Shown: positions 10,001 through 17,892, numbered from the stretch's first letter. The stretch: DNA of 64,000 nucleotides from CALNYX01 sp942490925 (GCA_942490925.1 CALNYX010000017.1:1054001-1118000); one strand, 5' to 3'. Program-made: numbers and translations. The notes: a model not told the origin generated them from the sequence alone.

Positions 10001-10290
10001 AGACATTTTCAACAGGTGAGGATGCAATTAACTTTTTTGCAAAACTAGAGAAGTTGGAAGACAATACACTTATTATCCTCGATAGGATCTTGCCAGATCG
10101 AGATGGATTGACAATCTTACGCCTGTTAAATGAGAAGTTCCCAGGCAGAATTAAAGCGATTTTCCTTTCCTCCTTGACGACCGAAAAAGATGTCCTTGAG
10201 GGACTGAAAATAGGGGCTCTGGACTATATTACAAAACCTTTTAGTATTTCTGTTCTATTACAAAAAGCCTTTATCTTACTGAGACAATGA
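7072..10290 (+). CDS. Multidomain response regulator: receiver-like and HPt modules duplicated, receivers, degenerate GGDEF
   Basis: This 1072-residue cytoplasmic protein starts at GTG 7072; ATG 7084 is an alternative. Residues about 5-230 (degenerate receiver-like plus HPt, His168 in VHKIAGSAG) are repeated at about 260-490 (HPt His434). A third degenerate receiver-like domain follows (about 520-640). A canonical receiver spans about 650-768 (acidic DDD at 657-659, phospho-acceptor Asp701, Lys753). A GGDEF-like domain spans about 775-930 with GEGRF (856-860) in place of GGDEF, so cyclase activity is unlikely. The C-terminal receiver (about 950-1070) has Asp1004 and Lys1055. There is no DNA-binding domain, so output is probably by protein contact. 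It overlaps the HEAT gene (ATGA) and heads the polysaccharide operon. Confidence 0.85.
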   Translation: MIFGMISFLCIDESNSLEPLLSEYASHFGFSIEVSSDPKSVKNKSGYDAFLLVESKKFENFASFLNPESCNVVFSNKHPTSKEFRQLRADASVTYLLEQPIVKTEIVALLRTLCSPGQAEEIDLPPELMEKYTSTLSEKIEELEGLVQKIHAHGGEKKPLVDLRNVVHKIAGSAGGYGFTEAGKLCKQQELYLQGLYGGETITISPKEIDTANVKFLRALRLNFQKLCLQEPKVRENKIPTKPSSPVTKTPAQVQTPSTKISLLCFDEAHKLRPVLDEYANLLRFSYQSVTNVEQLEKQYSQKNYDGVLIVEGPQLSDPKQLIERLSQNKHSPLALIADKCRKAEVFRELKTKYAVDYVLEQPVIKEEFLALLRQLCHMNGQSHRDEESLPKELIEKYTSSIYDKIERIEELIQASHANSGEKEPLATLRNEVHKIAGSAGGYGFSEAGQLCKMHELYLQEIYSSEPIITPQKEIDAANVKFLRKLRLNFQKLTIKTIADISTQIKKSASAQEQKTRPLSNIFLVLISTDLNIIRIFQKLAKRYHLAFEVESDPQHFLDKWEDINTPPFTIIVEEHYPFTTYTGQSLFKLLREKWKEVSPTFGIMTQSDELDKRIEWIAEGIDLVLKKPLAEQNIIDIFEQLSAQKEMHNIKALIVDDDEDVGLVEKNTLEQIGIQAVYLQDETKLLRSLEEINPHLLILDINLPHYNGRELLQTLRSDIRFRDLIIVVVTAVTEEGFDQWAYAENCDEIVHKPIDTAHLQSRIANLVHRNISSQEISRLDRYTHLYTKDYFLGKFSNFLLLQSPKTHLSFLFLEIDLWNKISKILNPIEIKEILILVTELIRTHLQKSALYGYMGEGRFALLFQNIMGGELEFLISRFFEAAKKKLWLSGREELKTTLCVGATLFSVGQIDMDTILSQTEEVLHQAMDIGPGHFELKRLSASTGDEAQQQVILVDDDPDLCRVVEHAFSNHGIAIQTFSTGEDAINFFAKLEKLEDNTLIILDRILPDRDGLTILRLLNEKFPGRIKAIFLSSLTTEKDVLEGLKIGALDYITKPFSISVLLQKAFILLRQ

Positions 10291-11315
10291 AAATTAATAT
10301 CATCGGAATTATTGAATACCTAATTGTTTTTATAGCAGTCCTCTATATCTTCATTCTAAAAATCCGCCAAGATCGAAAAGTTCGTAAAATCCAAGCGACT
10401 AAGGAGAAACTCAAAACGCTTTTTGATGAACTTTTAATTGAAAAGACGGCTCTAGAAAAAGTTGACTGGCTTCCTTCACCACGCGACTTTCTCCCACTTC
10501 TAATTGTATTAGAAGAATTTACAGAGAAGTTTGGTACGGACAGCACATGGGATGGAATCAAACACCACTTTACCATCAAGCACCTTAGACCATGGGCACT
10601 CAAACACTACCGTTCTAAACTCTGGAACAGACGTAATCTTTCAGCACGGATTTTTTTACTCTTCCCCCTACCAGAAGATCTCGACTGTATTTGTCACTTT
10701 CTCAAAGATCGGGATTTTTATATTCGGATGGTTGCAGTTGAAGCGCTTGGAAGACTCAAAACCAGCGCTGTTGTTCCCATCATATTGCAGTATATGGCCA
10801 AAGAACCTCCAAAAGCCCGTTTTATCTATAGATATGCTTTAAACCTACTCCCCTTTGAGCTTTTCGATATCGTTGTTGATGTTTACAAAAAAAGCAAAAG
10901 TTTAGCTGTGCGCCTTTGCTGCTTAGATGTTTTATCTCACGGTTTTCATCATGACATCTATCCAATTGTCCACCAAAGCCTACACTCTAAATACCCTCAA
11001 ATTCGTTATATGGTGGCAAAAATCTTAGCTAATCTCCGCTCTGACAAAGCTCTACAAGATCTTATCTCTCTTTTGAAAGATCCTACAGCTAAGGTGCGCG
11101 CAATGGCAGTCGAATCATTAGGTGATTTTCACCATGAAAAAGCTTTTGAAAAAGTAGGCGAAATGATCCATGATAAAGTCTACGACGTGAGGCTAAAAGC
11201 GGCGTTTGCAATGCTCAAATATGGAAAGAGGGGGATCCAGTTCTTAGAGCTACAAGACAGCGACTTATACCCAAAAGCTCATGAAGTTGCCCGTTTTGTC
11301 CTGACTCTACCATAA
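10287..11315 (+). CDS. Membrane-anchored HEAT-repeat protein
   Basis: The 342-residue protein has one N-terminal membrane segment (about residues 5-25), a basic stretch (KIRQDRKVRKIQATKEK), then a helical body. Residues about 125-340 hold HEAT-type repeats such as PQIRYMVAKILANLRSDKAL and AKVRAMAVESLGDFHHEKAF. It overlaps the regulator stop codon by four bases, and the GT2 synthase begins 12 bases downstream, so the three are probably co-translated. HEAT arrays mediate protein contacts. A natural inference is that it links the receiver/HPt regulator to the membrane synthase, filling the place taken by PilZ proteins elsewhere. That role is not shown by the sequence. Confidence 0.75.
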   Translation: MKINIIGIIEYLIVFIAVLYIFILKIRQDRKVRKIQATKEKLKTLFDELLIEKTALEKVDWLPSPRDFLPLLIVLEEFTEKFGTDSTWDGIKHHFTIKHLRPWALKHYRSKLWNRRNLSARIFLLFPLPEDLDCICHFLKDRDFYIRMVAVEALGRLKTSAVVPIILQYMAKEPPKARFIYRYALNLLPFELFDIVVDVYKKSKSLAVRLCCLDVLSHGFHHDIYPIVHQSLHSKYPQIRYMVAKILANLRSDKALQDLISLLKDPTAKVRAMAVESLGDFHHEKAFEKVGEMIHDKVYDVRLKAAFAMLKYGKRGIQFLELQDSDLYPKAHEVARFVLTLP

Positions 11316-11327
11316 GAAACCACTGAT

Positions 11328-12758
11328 ATGCGTGAATTCATCTTAGGCTACCAAAATAGCGTCATCATTTATTATTGGGCCATTAACGGTTTTTTCATTT
11401 TCTTATTGATCAATGCTTTTTTCGTGATTTTTTCGCGTTATAAGAAGTTCGAGTCTCAACGGTTAGATATCTTGCACCAGGTTGAAGATCTGCCCTCTAT
11501 TGGCATTGTAATCCCCTCATACAACGAAGAAGATAATGTTATTTTTGCCATTCATGCACTGTTAAATCTCTCATATCGCAATAAACAAATAACAATTGTC
11601 AATGACGGCTCCTCAGACAATTCGATGGAAATTTTAAAATCGACCTTCAAGCTCACCCCTGTTCATCGCGCCTATGTGGAAACAATTCCAACTGTTCCAG
11701 TTAAGACCTACTACCATAGCCTTCTCTATCCTGAGCTTGTGGTCATAGACAAAGATAATGGAGGTCGAGCAGACGCAATTAATGTTGGAATCAATGCGAG
11801 TAAAACGGACTTTATATTGACGCTCGACGCTGACACGATTATCGATAATAACGAAATGAGCCGCATGCTCCGCTACATTTTTACCAAACCCTCTGTTGCT
11901 GGATTTGGTGCAAGTGTTCGTGTTGCAAATGGATGCCATGTAGCACTGCGAGGCATCACACATGTAGGGTTTCCAAAAACCTATTTTGGAGGCATTCAAG
12001 CTGTTGAATATCTACGTGCTTTTTATCTTGGGCGAATGGGTTTCGATCCTCTAGGAGGCTCTCTCATTATTTCTGGGGCTTTCTCGATCTACGAAACAGA
12101 TTATGTTCGCAAGATTGGAGGGTTTGATACTCATACCCTTGGCGAAGATATGGAGCTCTGTACGCATCTCAAAAAGATGCGTTATCTTGAGAAAAAAAAT
12201 GCGCATACAAGTTATATCCCAGAACCCGTCTGTTGGACCGAAGTTCCTGAAAATTACAAAGATCTAAGCAAGCAACGTACCCGCTGGCAAATCGCACTTA
12301 TGGAAGTTTTGTGGAAATACAAGACCATGTTTTTCAACCCGCGCTACGGAGTCACTGGCATGGTGATCTTTCCCTTCTTTGTTTTTGGGGAATTTTTAGC
12401 TCCACTTTTAGAACTACTAAGCTACATTTTTATGATCCTGGCATGGATTTTTGGTATACGTGACACCAGTTACATTTTCAACTTCTTGATTGTAACATGG
12501 GGCTTTACAGCAGTTTTAAATATTTCATGCTGTCTCATTGAAGTTGCTGTATTTCGTAAATACTTCACATACAAACACTTATGGCTAATGCTTGTTTTTA
12601 GCTTTGCTGAAAATTTTGGTTACCGGCAGCTTTACCTTTGGTGGCGCCTTAAGGCGTTTTTCAAAATTTTCCAGTCCCGAGAGAGTTGGTGGAGCGGTTG
12701 GAAAAAGTCAGGATTTACAGCCATGAATGTTGAAGGACAGAGGGGGAAAAAGAAATAG
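11328..12758 (+). CDS. Processive family-2 membrane glycosyltransferase (polysaccharide synthase)
   Basis: The 476-residue protein has an N-terminal membrane segment (about 13-35) and a cytosolic GT2 domain with VNDGSSD (91-97), DADT (167-170), ED (273-274) and QRTRW (316-320). The QxxRW motif marks processive synthases of the BcsA, PgaC, HasA and Alg8 group. Two to four further membrane segments follow (about 340-430). It would polymerise sugars from a nucleotide donor while passing the chain through the membrane. There is no PilZ domain. A GTG-initiated dehydrogenase gene begins on the last base of its stop codon. The donor is predicted from the next two genes to be a UDP-hexosaminuronate. 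Confidence 0.9.
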   Translation: MREFILGYQNSVIIYYWAINGFFIFLLINAFFVIFSRYKKFESQRLDILHQVEDLPSIGIVIPSYNEEDNVIFAIHALLNLSYRNKQITIVNDGSSDNSMEILKSTFKLTPVHRAYVETIPTVPVKTYYHSLLYPELVVIDKDNGGRADAINVGINASKTDFILTLDADTIIDNNEMSRMLRYIFTKPSVAGFGASVRVANGCHVALRGITHVGFPKTYFGGIQAVEYLRAFYLGRMGFDPLGGSLIISGAFSIYETDYVRKIGGFDTHTLGEDMELCTHLKKMRYLEKKNAHTSYIPEPVCWTEVPENYKDLSKQRTRWQIALMEVLWKYKTMFFNPRYGVTGMVIFPFFVFGEFLAPLLELLSYIFMILAWIFGIRDTSYIFNFLIVTWGFTAVLNISCCLIEVAVFRKYFTYKHLWLMLVFSFAENFGYRQLYLWWRLKAFFKIFQSRESWWSGWKKSGFTAMNVEGQRGKKK

Positions 12759-14053
12759 TGTCATTAGAGGAAAAAATTGCTTCGCATCAGGCAACAATTG
12801 GTGTGATTGGGATGGGCTACATCGGCCTCTCTCTTTTAGAGGTTTTTGGAAGCAAAGGATTTCCTCTTGTAGGATATGACTCCAACACTGAGAGGGTCGA
12901 CAAGCTTAATGAGTGCGTCTGTCCGATGAACTTCATCAATATTGACTCGCTTTTTGACCATCTCAAAGCTGGAAAGTTTGAACCCTCTTCCGATCCGACA
13001 GTCTTGAAAAAGGCTGATGTCCTTGTCATTTCTGTACCCACTTCACTCGATGACCATTCAGTTCCGGACTTTTCATCCTTGCGCAAAGCTTTTCGCACAG
13101 TCTCTTCCCTGATAAAGAAAGATCTTCTTATCATCTTGCAAAGCACTACCTATCCTGGAACCACGGTAGAAGAGCTCCTTCCCCTCCTAGAGAAGTCAGG
13201 CCTTACTGTAGGCGAAGATTTTTTCTTAGCTTATGCTCCTGAAATTTCAGACCCTGGCAATCTCGATTACCGTTTTGCTGATGTTCCCCGTTTGGTCAGT
13301 GGTGTCACTGAGCGCTGTCTTAATCTCATCGATTCGCTTTATCGCAATATTGGATGTGAAGTCGTTCACTGTTCAGGCCCTAATGTGGCTGAGGCGGCGA
13401 AGATTTTCCAAAACACCTACCGCTTAATCAACATCTCCTTTGTCAATGAAATGAAGATGATGTTTGATCGAATGGGAATGGATGTGTGGGAAGTGATCAA
13501 TGCTGCTTCGAGTAAACCCTTTGGCTTTACACCCTTCTACCCAAGCCGTGGCGTAGGAGGAGATTGCATTCCTGTAGATCCTGTCTATCTCATTTGGAAA
13601 GCCAAATCGACTCAAGGCCCCACTTCGCTCATTGAAATTGCAGAAAACATCAATGAGATGATGCCCCATTTTGTCGTTGAAAAAGTGGTAAGTAGCCTGA
13701 ATCATGTTGGAAAATCGATGAAAGATGCCAAAGTTTTACTGCTCGGAGTTGGCTTTAAAAAGGACGTCGATAGCTTGCAACAATCAGCTTCGCTCAAGAT
13801 CCTCTCTCTTCTTAAAAGTCATGAAGCAGATGTGAGTTATCAAGATCCTCTTGTGGATGAGTTGCACGGGTTGAAAATGAAATCTGTTCCACTTGATTAC
13901 CCCTCGTTTTCCAATTACGATGCAATTGTCATTGCGACTGACCACTCCGTCTATGATTGGAAGCAGATTGTCCAACATAGCTCCTTGATCATTGACACCT
14001 GCAATGCAACGGCGCAAATTCCTGACGCAAAAGAAAAGGTGGTCAAAGCATGA
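12758..14053 (+). CDS. Nucleotide-sugar 6-dehydrogenase (UDP-HexNAc dehydrogenase type)
   Basis: The 431-residue enzyme starts at GTG 12758 with a good Shine-Dalgarno (AGGGGG at 12741-12746) and shares one base with the synthase stop. The N-terminal Rossmann motif is GVIGMGYIGLS (15-25). The catalytic loop reads GVGGDCIPVDP with C270, close to the GVGGHCIPVDP form of WbpA, TviB and WecC rather than the GFGGSCFPKD form of UDP-glucose dehydrogenases. It should oxidise C6 of a UDP-N-acetylhexosamine to the uronate with two NAD+. It overlaps the next gene by four bases. A dehydrogenase followed by an epimerase recalls TviB-TviC of Vi antigen, which makes UDP-GalNAcA. Confidence 0.87.
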   Translation: MSLEEKIASHQATIGVIGMGYIGLSLLEVFGSKGFPLVGYDSNTERVDKLNECVCPMNFINIDSLFDHLKAGKFEPSSDPTVLKKADVLVISVPTSLDDHSVPDFSSLRKAFRTVSSLIKKDLLIILQSTTYPGTTVEELLPLLEKSGLTVGEDFFLAYAPEISDPGNLDYRFADVPRLVSGVTERCLNLIDSLYRNIGCEVVHCSGPNVAEAAKIFQNTYRLINISFVNEMKMMFDRMGMDVWEVINAASSKPFGFTPFYPSRGVGGDCIPVDPVYLIWKAKSTQGPTSLIEIAENINEMMPHFVVEKVVSSLNHVGKSMKDAKVLLLGVGFKKDVDSLQQSASLKILSLLKSHEADVSYQDPLVDELHGLKMKSVPLDYPSFSNYDAIVIATDHSVYDWKQIVQHSSLIIDTCNATAQIPDAKEKVVKA

Positions 14054-15027
14054 AAATTCTTGTCACTGGAGGCGGTGGATTTATCGGCTCTCACATCACA
14101 GATCACCACTTAAATAAGGGTGATCAGGTGAGCGTGATTGACAATTTCGTCACTGGAAGCCCTGACAACCTACCAAAACATCCCTCGCTAAAAGTCTATC
14201 AAGCAGATCTTGCAACTTTTGACAAACTCCATGAGGAAGTAAAAGCTGCAGATTGGATCTACCACATCGCCGCTACCGTTGGGATCTATAACGTCGTTAA
14301 AAAACCTGCAGATACACTCTCCAACAATATTCAGACCTGCGAGCTCCTTTTAGACGCTGCCGCCGAAACTCAAACAAAAGCGCGTCTACTGATCACCTCT
14401 TCCTCAGGAGTCTACATCAATTCTCCCCTGGGAGAAGATGGCCAATTTCATGAAACTCAAATGTTGCACATCCCCTCAGGCGAATTCCATATGGAGTCCT
14501 ATACCTTGAGTAAATTGCTCAATGAAGTGATGGCTCTTTCCTACTGTTACCAAAAACATGTCGATTGTGTGATTGCGCGCGTTTTTAACACCACAGGCAT
14601 CCGCCAAAGCGGGCAGTATGGAATGGTCTTGCCCCGCTTGATCACCCAGGCATTAACAGGCGAGCCACTAACAGTTTATGGAGATGGCTCTCAAACACGC
14701 TCTTTTGTGAATGTTCATGATGTAGTCATCGCACTTGCCAAACTCCTTGCAAACCCCAAAAGCAAAGGGGAAATTTTCAATGTTGGAAATAGTCGCCCTT
14801 GTTCAATTTTAGAACTTGCCAAGCTTGTCAAAGAGAAGACGCGCAGCGCCTCAGAAATCACCTTTGTTCCCTACAAACAGGCTTACGGGGTCGATTATAA
14901 AGACACGATGCAACGATGCCCCAATATCGAAAAACTCAAAACCTTCACAGGTTTTGAACCCACATGGACGCTAGAACAAACCATCGATGAAATGATCACC
15001 TATATAAGCGCGCAACTTCCTCAATAA
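14050..15027 (+). CDS. NAD-dependent nucleotide-sugar epimerase (extended SDR)
   Basis: The 325-residue protein has the SDR glycine motif TGGGGFIGSH (6-15), SSS at 117-119 and the catalytic YTLSK (Tyr151, Lys155). It looks like a UDP-sugar C4-epimerase or a related decarboxylase of the GalE/TviC/UXS group. The exact reaction cannot be told from motifs. It overlaps the dehydrogenase by four bases, so both probably serve one pathway, for example UDP-GlcNAcA to UDP-GalNAcA. It closes the plus-strand operon and overlaps the convergent glycosyltransferase by 32 bases. Confidence 0.88.
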   Translation: MKILVTGGGGFIGSHITDHHLNKGDQVSVIDNFVTGSPDNLPKHPSLKVYQADLATFDKLHEEVKAADWIYHIAATVGIYNVVKKPADTLSNNIQTCELLLDAAAETQTKARLLITSSSGVYINSPLGEDGQFHETQMLHIPSGEFHMESYTLSKLLNEVMALSYCYQKHVDCVIARVFNTTGIRQSGQYGMVLPRLITQALTGEPLTVYGDGSQTRSFVNVHDVVIALAKLLANPKSKGEIFNVGNSRPCSILELAKLVKEKTRSASEITFVPYKQAYGVDYKDTMQRCPNIEKLKTFTGFEPTWTLEQTIDEMITYISAQLPQ

Positions 15028-16030
15028 GTACGTCTGTCAAACGCTTCCAGGTATTGTGATTCACATCAGCGCAGAGTTGGCTGTGCAATGAGTCAGCTAA
15101 TTCTGCACGCTCGTCTGGTGTTGTGCTGAGCAATTTTTCCAAAATCTGTTGATTCCCCTCATGATCGCCATACTCCAGCAAGTAGGGATGCTCGTAAGGG
15201 TAGCCCGTATCTCGTGAAACAATTGGGATAAAGCCGCGCGCTGCAGCTTCCAAAATTGAAACACATTGCGCCTCCCACATCCCTGGCTGAATGAAAAAGT
15301 CTGCAAGGGTAGGCAAGGCTTCTATCTGAGTCTGATCGAGATTACTCAAACTCCTCTCCCCCGTTCCAAAAAGGTGGAGCTTTCTGCCAACGCGTTTCAC
15401 AAGCTCCATTGAATGCGACACTGCTTTCATATGATTGGTATTGCCTACATAGAGAAAGTCATTTGTCGAGTAGTCCCTTTTGATCCTCTTGAATAGATCG
15501 AGGTCGATCGGTTGATGCACAACGCGAATCGAGGTACCTTTTGCTTTCAAGTTTTCAAAGTAGGGATGCCAAAAATTTGTAGGTTTCTCTAGATAGTGAC
15601 GTTTATTGAACTCTGAGGTGAGCAAAATGATGGCCGCTGCTTGATTATAATACCCACACTCTATTTCACGTGGAACACTTGCTGGAGAAACAGAGGTTGA
15701 GTGATCCTCATGTCCATTCCACGGTGCAAAGGAGATGACACGCTTTGTCCGAGAAAAGCTTTTCTGCAACGTTTCACCAATGTGACCGATGACTACATCT
15801 TCGGGTTGAATCTTTGCAATCCGCTCTGGCTTCTCACCTTCAAAGCGCAAGAATGTGACGCGCGGAAACTCTTTTTTCAACGCCCGAAATGGCCAGTAGC
15901 TCAGTTCTGTATTCGCTTTGAGCCCATTTTGAAAACGAAAATACCCATTTTTATGCGTATAAACAAAGTAGACGCGCTTACCTGGCAGCCTCTCATTGAA
16001 AAGAAGTGCCAGCTTGCGAAAGAGCTTCAT
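14996..16030 (-). CDS. GT-B fold glycosyltransferase (family-4-like)
   Basis: I choose the ATG at 16030 (344 residues) because it gives an ATGA overlap with the upstream GT2; an in-frame start at 16048 exists. The C-terminal half has the donor-site region of GT4-type enzymes: PGMWEAQCVSILEAAARG, with an E-x7-E-like acidic pair, then PIVSRDTGYP. An FLYVGNTNHMK stretch opens the second Rossmann domain. It should add a sugar to a lipid or saccharide acceptor at the inner membrane surface. It converges on the epimerase and is coupled to the GT2 gene. Its substrate is unknown. Confidence 0.75.
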   Translation of the reverse strand: MKLFRKLALLFNERLPGKRVYFVYTHKNGYFRFQNGLKANTELSYWPFRALKKEFPRVTFLRFEGEKPERIAKIQPEDVVIGHIGETLQKSFSRTKRVISFAPWNGHEDHSTSVSPASVPREIECGYYNQAAAIILLTSEFNKRHYLEKPTNFWHPYFENLKAKGTSIRVVHQPIDLDLFKRIKRDYSTNDFLYVGNTNHMKAVSHSMELVKRVGRKLHLFGTGERSLSNLDQTQIEALPTLADFFIQPGMWEAQCVSILEAAARGFIPIVSRDTGYPYEHPYLLEYGDHEGNQQILEKLLSTTPDERAELADSLHSQLCADVNHNTWKRLTDVLIEEVARLYR

Positions 16031-16749
16031 GAAATTCTCCGTTTCCATGTTCGGTAAGAGCGAATTCTTTCAACAAATGACTTCACATAACGATTGCGCA
16101 CACGATACGCCTCGTTGGCAACATTAACCGGTTCACTTGTAGACAACGAATCCTCATGTTCACGAAAACAAGCAAGGGGTGTTGGCAAGACAAACGGAGT
16201 GCTCAGCTGAGCTAAGCGAAGCCAGAGATCATAATCCATACAATATTTCAAGCTAGGTGCAAAACCTCCCACCTCTTCAAAAAGCTCGCGCTTCACAAAT
16301 GTTGCAGGATGCGTGATAAAGTTGTACTTGCGTAGCCGTTTAGCTGAAAAAGGCTCAAAAGGCGTTTTTCTCACCTTTTCCCCTTTTCCATCAACAATCC
16401 AAGCCTGTCCGTAAAGCCACTTTACCATAGGATGTTGCTTAAGCGTTGTTGCCACCATGCCCAGAACTTTTGGATGAAGCAAATAATCATCTGCATGCAA
16501 ATGCAACAAAAATTCCCCCGATGCAAAAGCAGCGCCTCTGTTCATCGCATCAGCAATCCCACTATCTTTTCCCTCATAAAGCTTGATATGTGGAAACGAT
16601 TTTATGATGTCCAACGTCCCATCACTACTGCCGCCATCCCAAACCAAATGCTCATAATCAGTGAATTCTTGTGCTCTAACAGACTCGAGCGTCTGACGCA
16701 AATGCGCTTGAGCATTAAACGTTATTGTCACAATGCTAAATTTCACCAT
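16027..16749 (-). CDS. Non-processive family-2 glycosyltransferase
   Basis: The 240-residue protein shows the compact GT2 fold: SIVTITFNAQAHLRQTLESV at the N-terminus, VWDGGSSDGT (about 36-45), DADD-like HLHADD (about 83-88), and YDLWLRL near residue 170. It has no membrane segment and no QxxRW motif, so it is a single-addition transferase, unlike the synthase at 11328. It precedes the GT-B gene with a four-base overlap. Together they look like an assembly pair for a surface glycan. It is divergent from the PfkB-family gene across 35 bases. Confidence 0.88.
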   Translation of the reverse strand: MVKFSIVTITFNAQAHLRQTLESVRAQEFTDYEHLVWDGGSSDGTLDIIKSFPHIKLYEGKDSGIADAMNRGAAFASGEFLLHLHADDYLLHPKVLGMVATTLKQHPMVKWLYGQAWIVDGKGEKVRKTPFEPFSAKRLRKYNFITHPATFVKRELFEEVGGFAPSLKYCMDYDLWLRLAQLSTPFVLPTPLACFREHEDSLSTSEPVNVANEAYRVRNRYVKSFVERIRSYRTWKRRIS

Positions 16750-16784
16750 TGCAAATTTTTTCCTACTTGTAGATAAAGAGTTCC

Positions 16785-17822
16785 ATGATACGGCAGCTAT
16801 TGCTTTTTTGCATGTTTCTTTTTCCCTTTTCGCTTGAGGCTTATCAGGTCTTGGGCATCGGCTGTCCCACAGTTGATATCGTCCAACCGGTTGAAGAAGA
16901 GTTGCTCCACCAACTTCATCTCAGAAAAAATGGGTGGCATGATTACGACGCTAGTCGCTTTGCCACTATATTAGCTGCAGCACGCCCCTTTTGCCCACCG
17001 ATCGTCGTTCCAGCAAGTGGCTCGATTTGTAATACTATGAAAGGATTAAGCGCTCTTGGGATTTCAACGGCAGTCACGGGTCGTGTAGGAAATGATCAGA
17101 TGGGAGAGCGCATCACAGAGTCAATTCGCTCTTTTGGCATTACGCCTCTATTTACAAGGACTGATACACCTTCCGTTCAAATAGCCTGCCTTGTCACTCC
17201 AAATGGAGAACGGACCTTCTGTGCCTGCTCAGCTGCTGAGAAAGAGCTCTCAGCCAACGACCTTTTCTACCCCCAGTTCCAAAGCACCAGTCTAGTGCAT
17301 ATCGAAGGATTTACCCTCCCATATGGAAGTTACGTCGAAAATGCCATGATTTTTGCCAAAAGAGCAGGCGCCCTTGTCTCCTTTGACGTCGGACCCTATG
17401 GAGTTAAATTTCGAGAACGCCTCTTTGCCCTATTGACCCAATACGTAGATATTGCCTTTCTAGATGAAGATGAGGCATATCAACTCACCCTACTCCCCCC
17501 TGAACGGGCATGTGATTTTCTAAGAAATTTTTGTAAAATTGTTGTTATTAAGGTCGGTGGAGAGGGGTGTTGGGTTGGCTCGAAAGAGGGCATTTTTCAT
17601 CAGCCAGCCATTCCAGCTAAAGTCGTCGATACAACAGGCGCTGGGGATCTTTTTGCTGCTGCCTTCCTCTATGGAGTCCTCAAAGAGGCTTCATTACAGG
17701 ATTGCGCCCGCTTTGGAAATTTTGCCGGTAATGCCGCCGTACAGCAGTATGGAGGCGAGCTTCCACAGGCCAAATGGGGCCCTCTCAAAAAAATATTTGC
17801 TGAAAGCTTGGCCGGCAAGTAG
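16785..17822 (+). CDS. PfkB-family carbohydrate kinase with signal-like N-terminus
   Basis: The 345-residue protein has the ribokinase/PfkB fold. VLGIGCPTVDIV opens the domain at about residue 22, ASGSICNTMKGLSALG follows at 77-92, and the second signature DTTGAGDLF is at 282-290 with the likely catalytic base D288. It should phosphorylate a sugar or nucleoside, substrate unknown. The first 19 residues (MIRQ, a hydrophobic run, then LEA) look like a cleavable signal peptide in front of a domain that normally starts at the N-terminus. The ATG has an AAAGAG-like site upstream, and no other ATG precedes the domain. Whether it is exported is unclear. Confidence 0.85.
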   Translation: MIRQLLLFCMFLFPFSLEAYQVLGIGCPTVDIVQPVEEELLHQLHLRKNGWHDYDASRFATILAAARPFCPPIVVPASGSICNTMKGLSALGISTAVTGRVGNDQMGERITESIRSFGITPLFTRTDTPSVQIACLVTPNGERTFCACSAAEKELSANDLFYPQFQSTSLVHIEGFTLPYGSYVENAMIFAKRAGALVSFDVGPYGVKFRERLFALLTQYVDIAFLDEDEAYQLTLLPPERACDFLRNFCKIVVIKVGGEGCWVGSKEGIFHQPAIPAKVVDTTGAGDLFAAAFLYGVLKEASLQDCARFGNFAGNAAVQQYGGELPQAKWGPLKKIFAESLAGK

Positions 17823-17863
17823 CCCCTATTTATATTCGGACTGACCCATGATCTAATTTCTCA

Positions 17864-17892
17864 TTGTCAAGAATCCTCAATTGTCCTATATT
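17864..17892 (+). promoter_or_regulatory. Predicted housekeeping-type promoter of the rpsL operon
   Basis: TTGTCA (17864-17869) and TATATT (17887-17892) are separated by 17 bases in the gap before rpsL. This is a good match to the sigma-66/sigma-70 consensus. The leader to the ATG at 17936 is about 35 bases and contains GAAGGA as Shine-Dalgarno. Confidence 0.7.
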
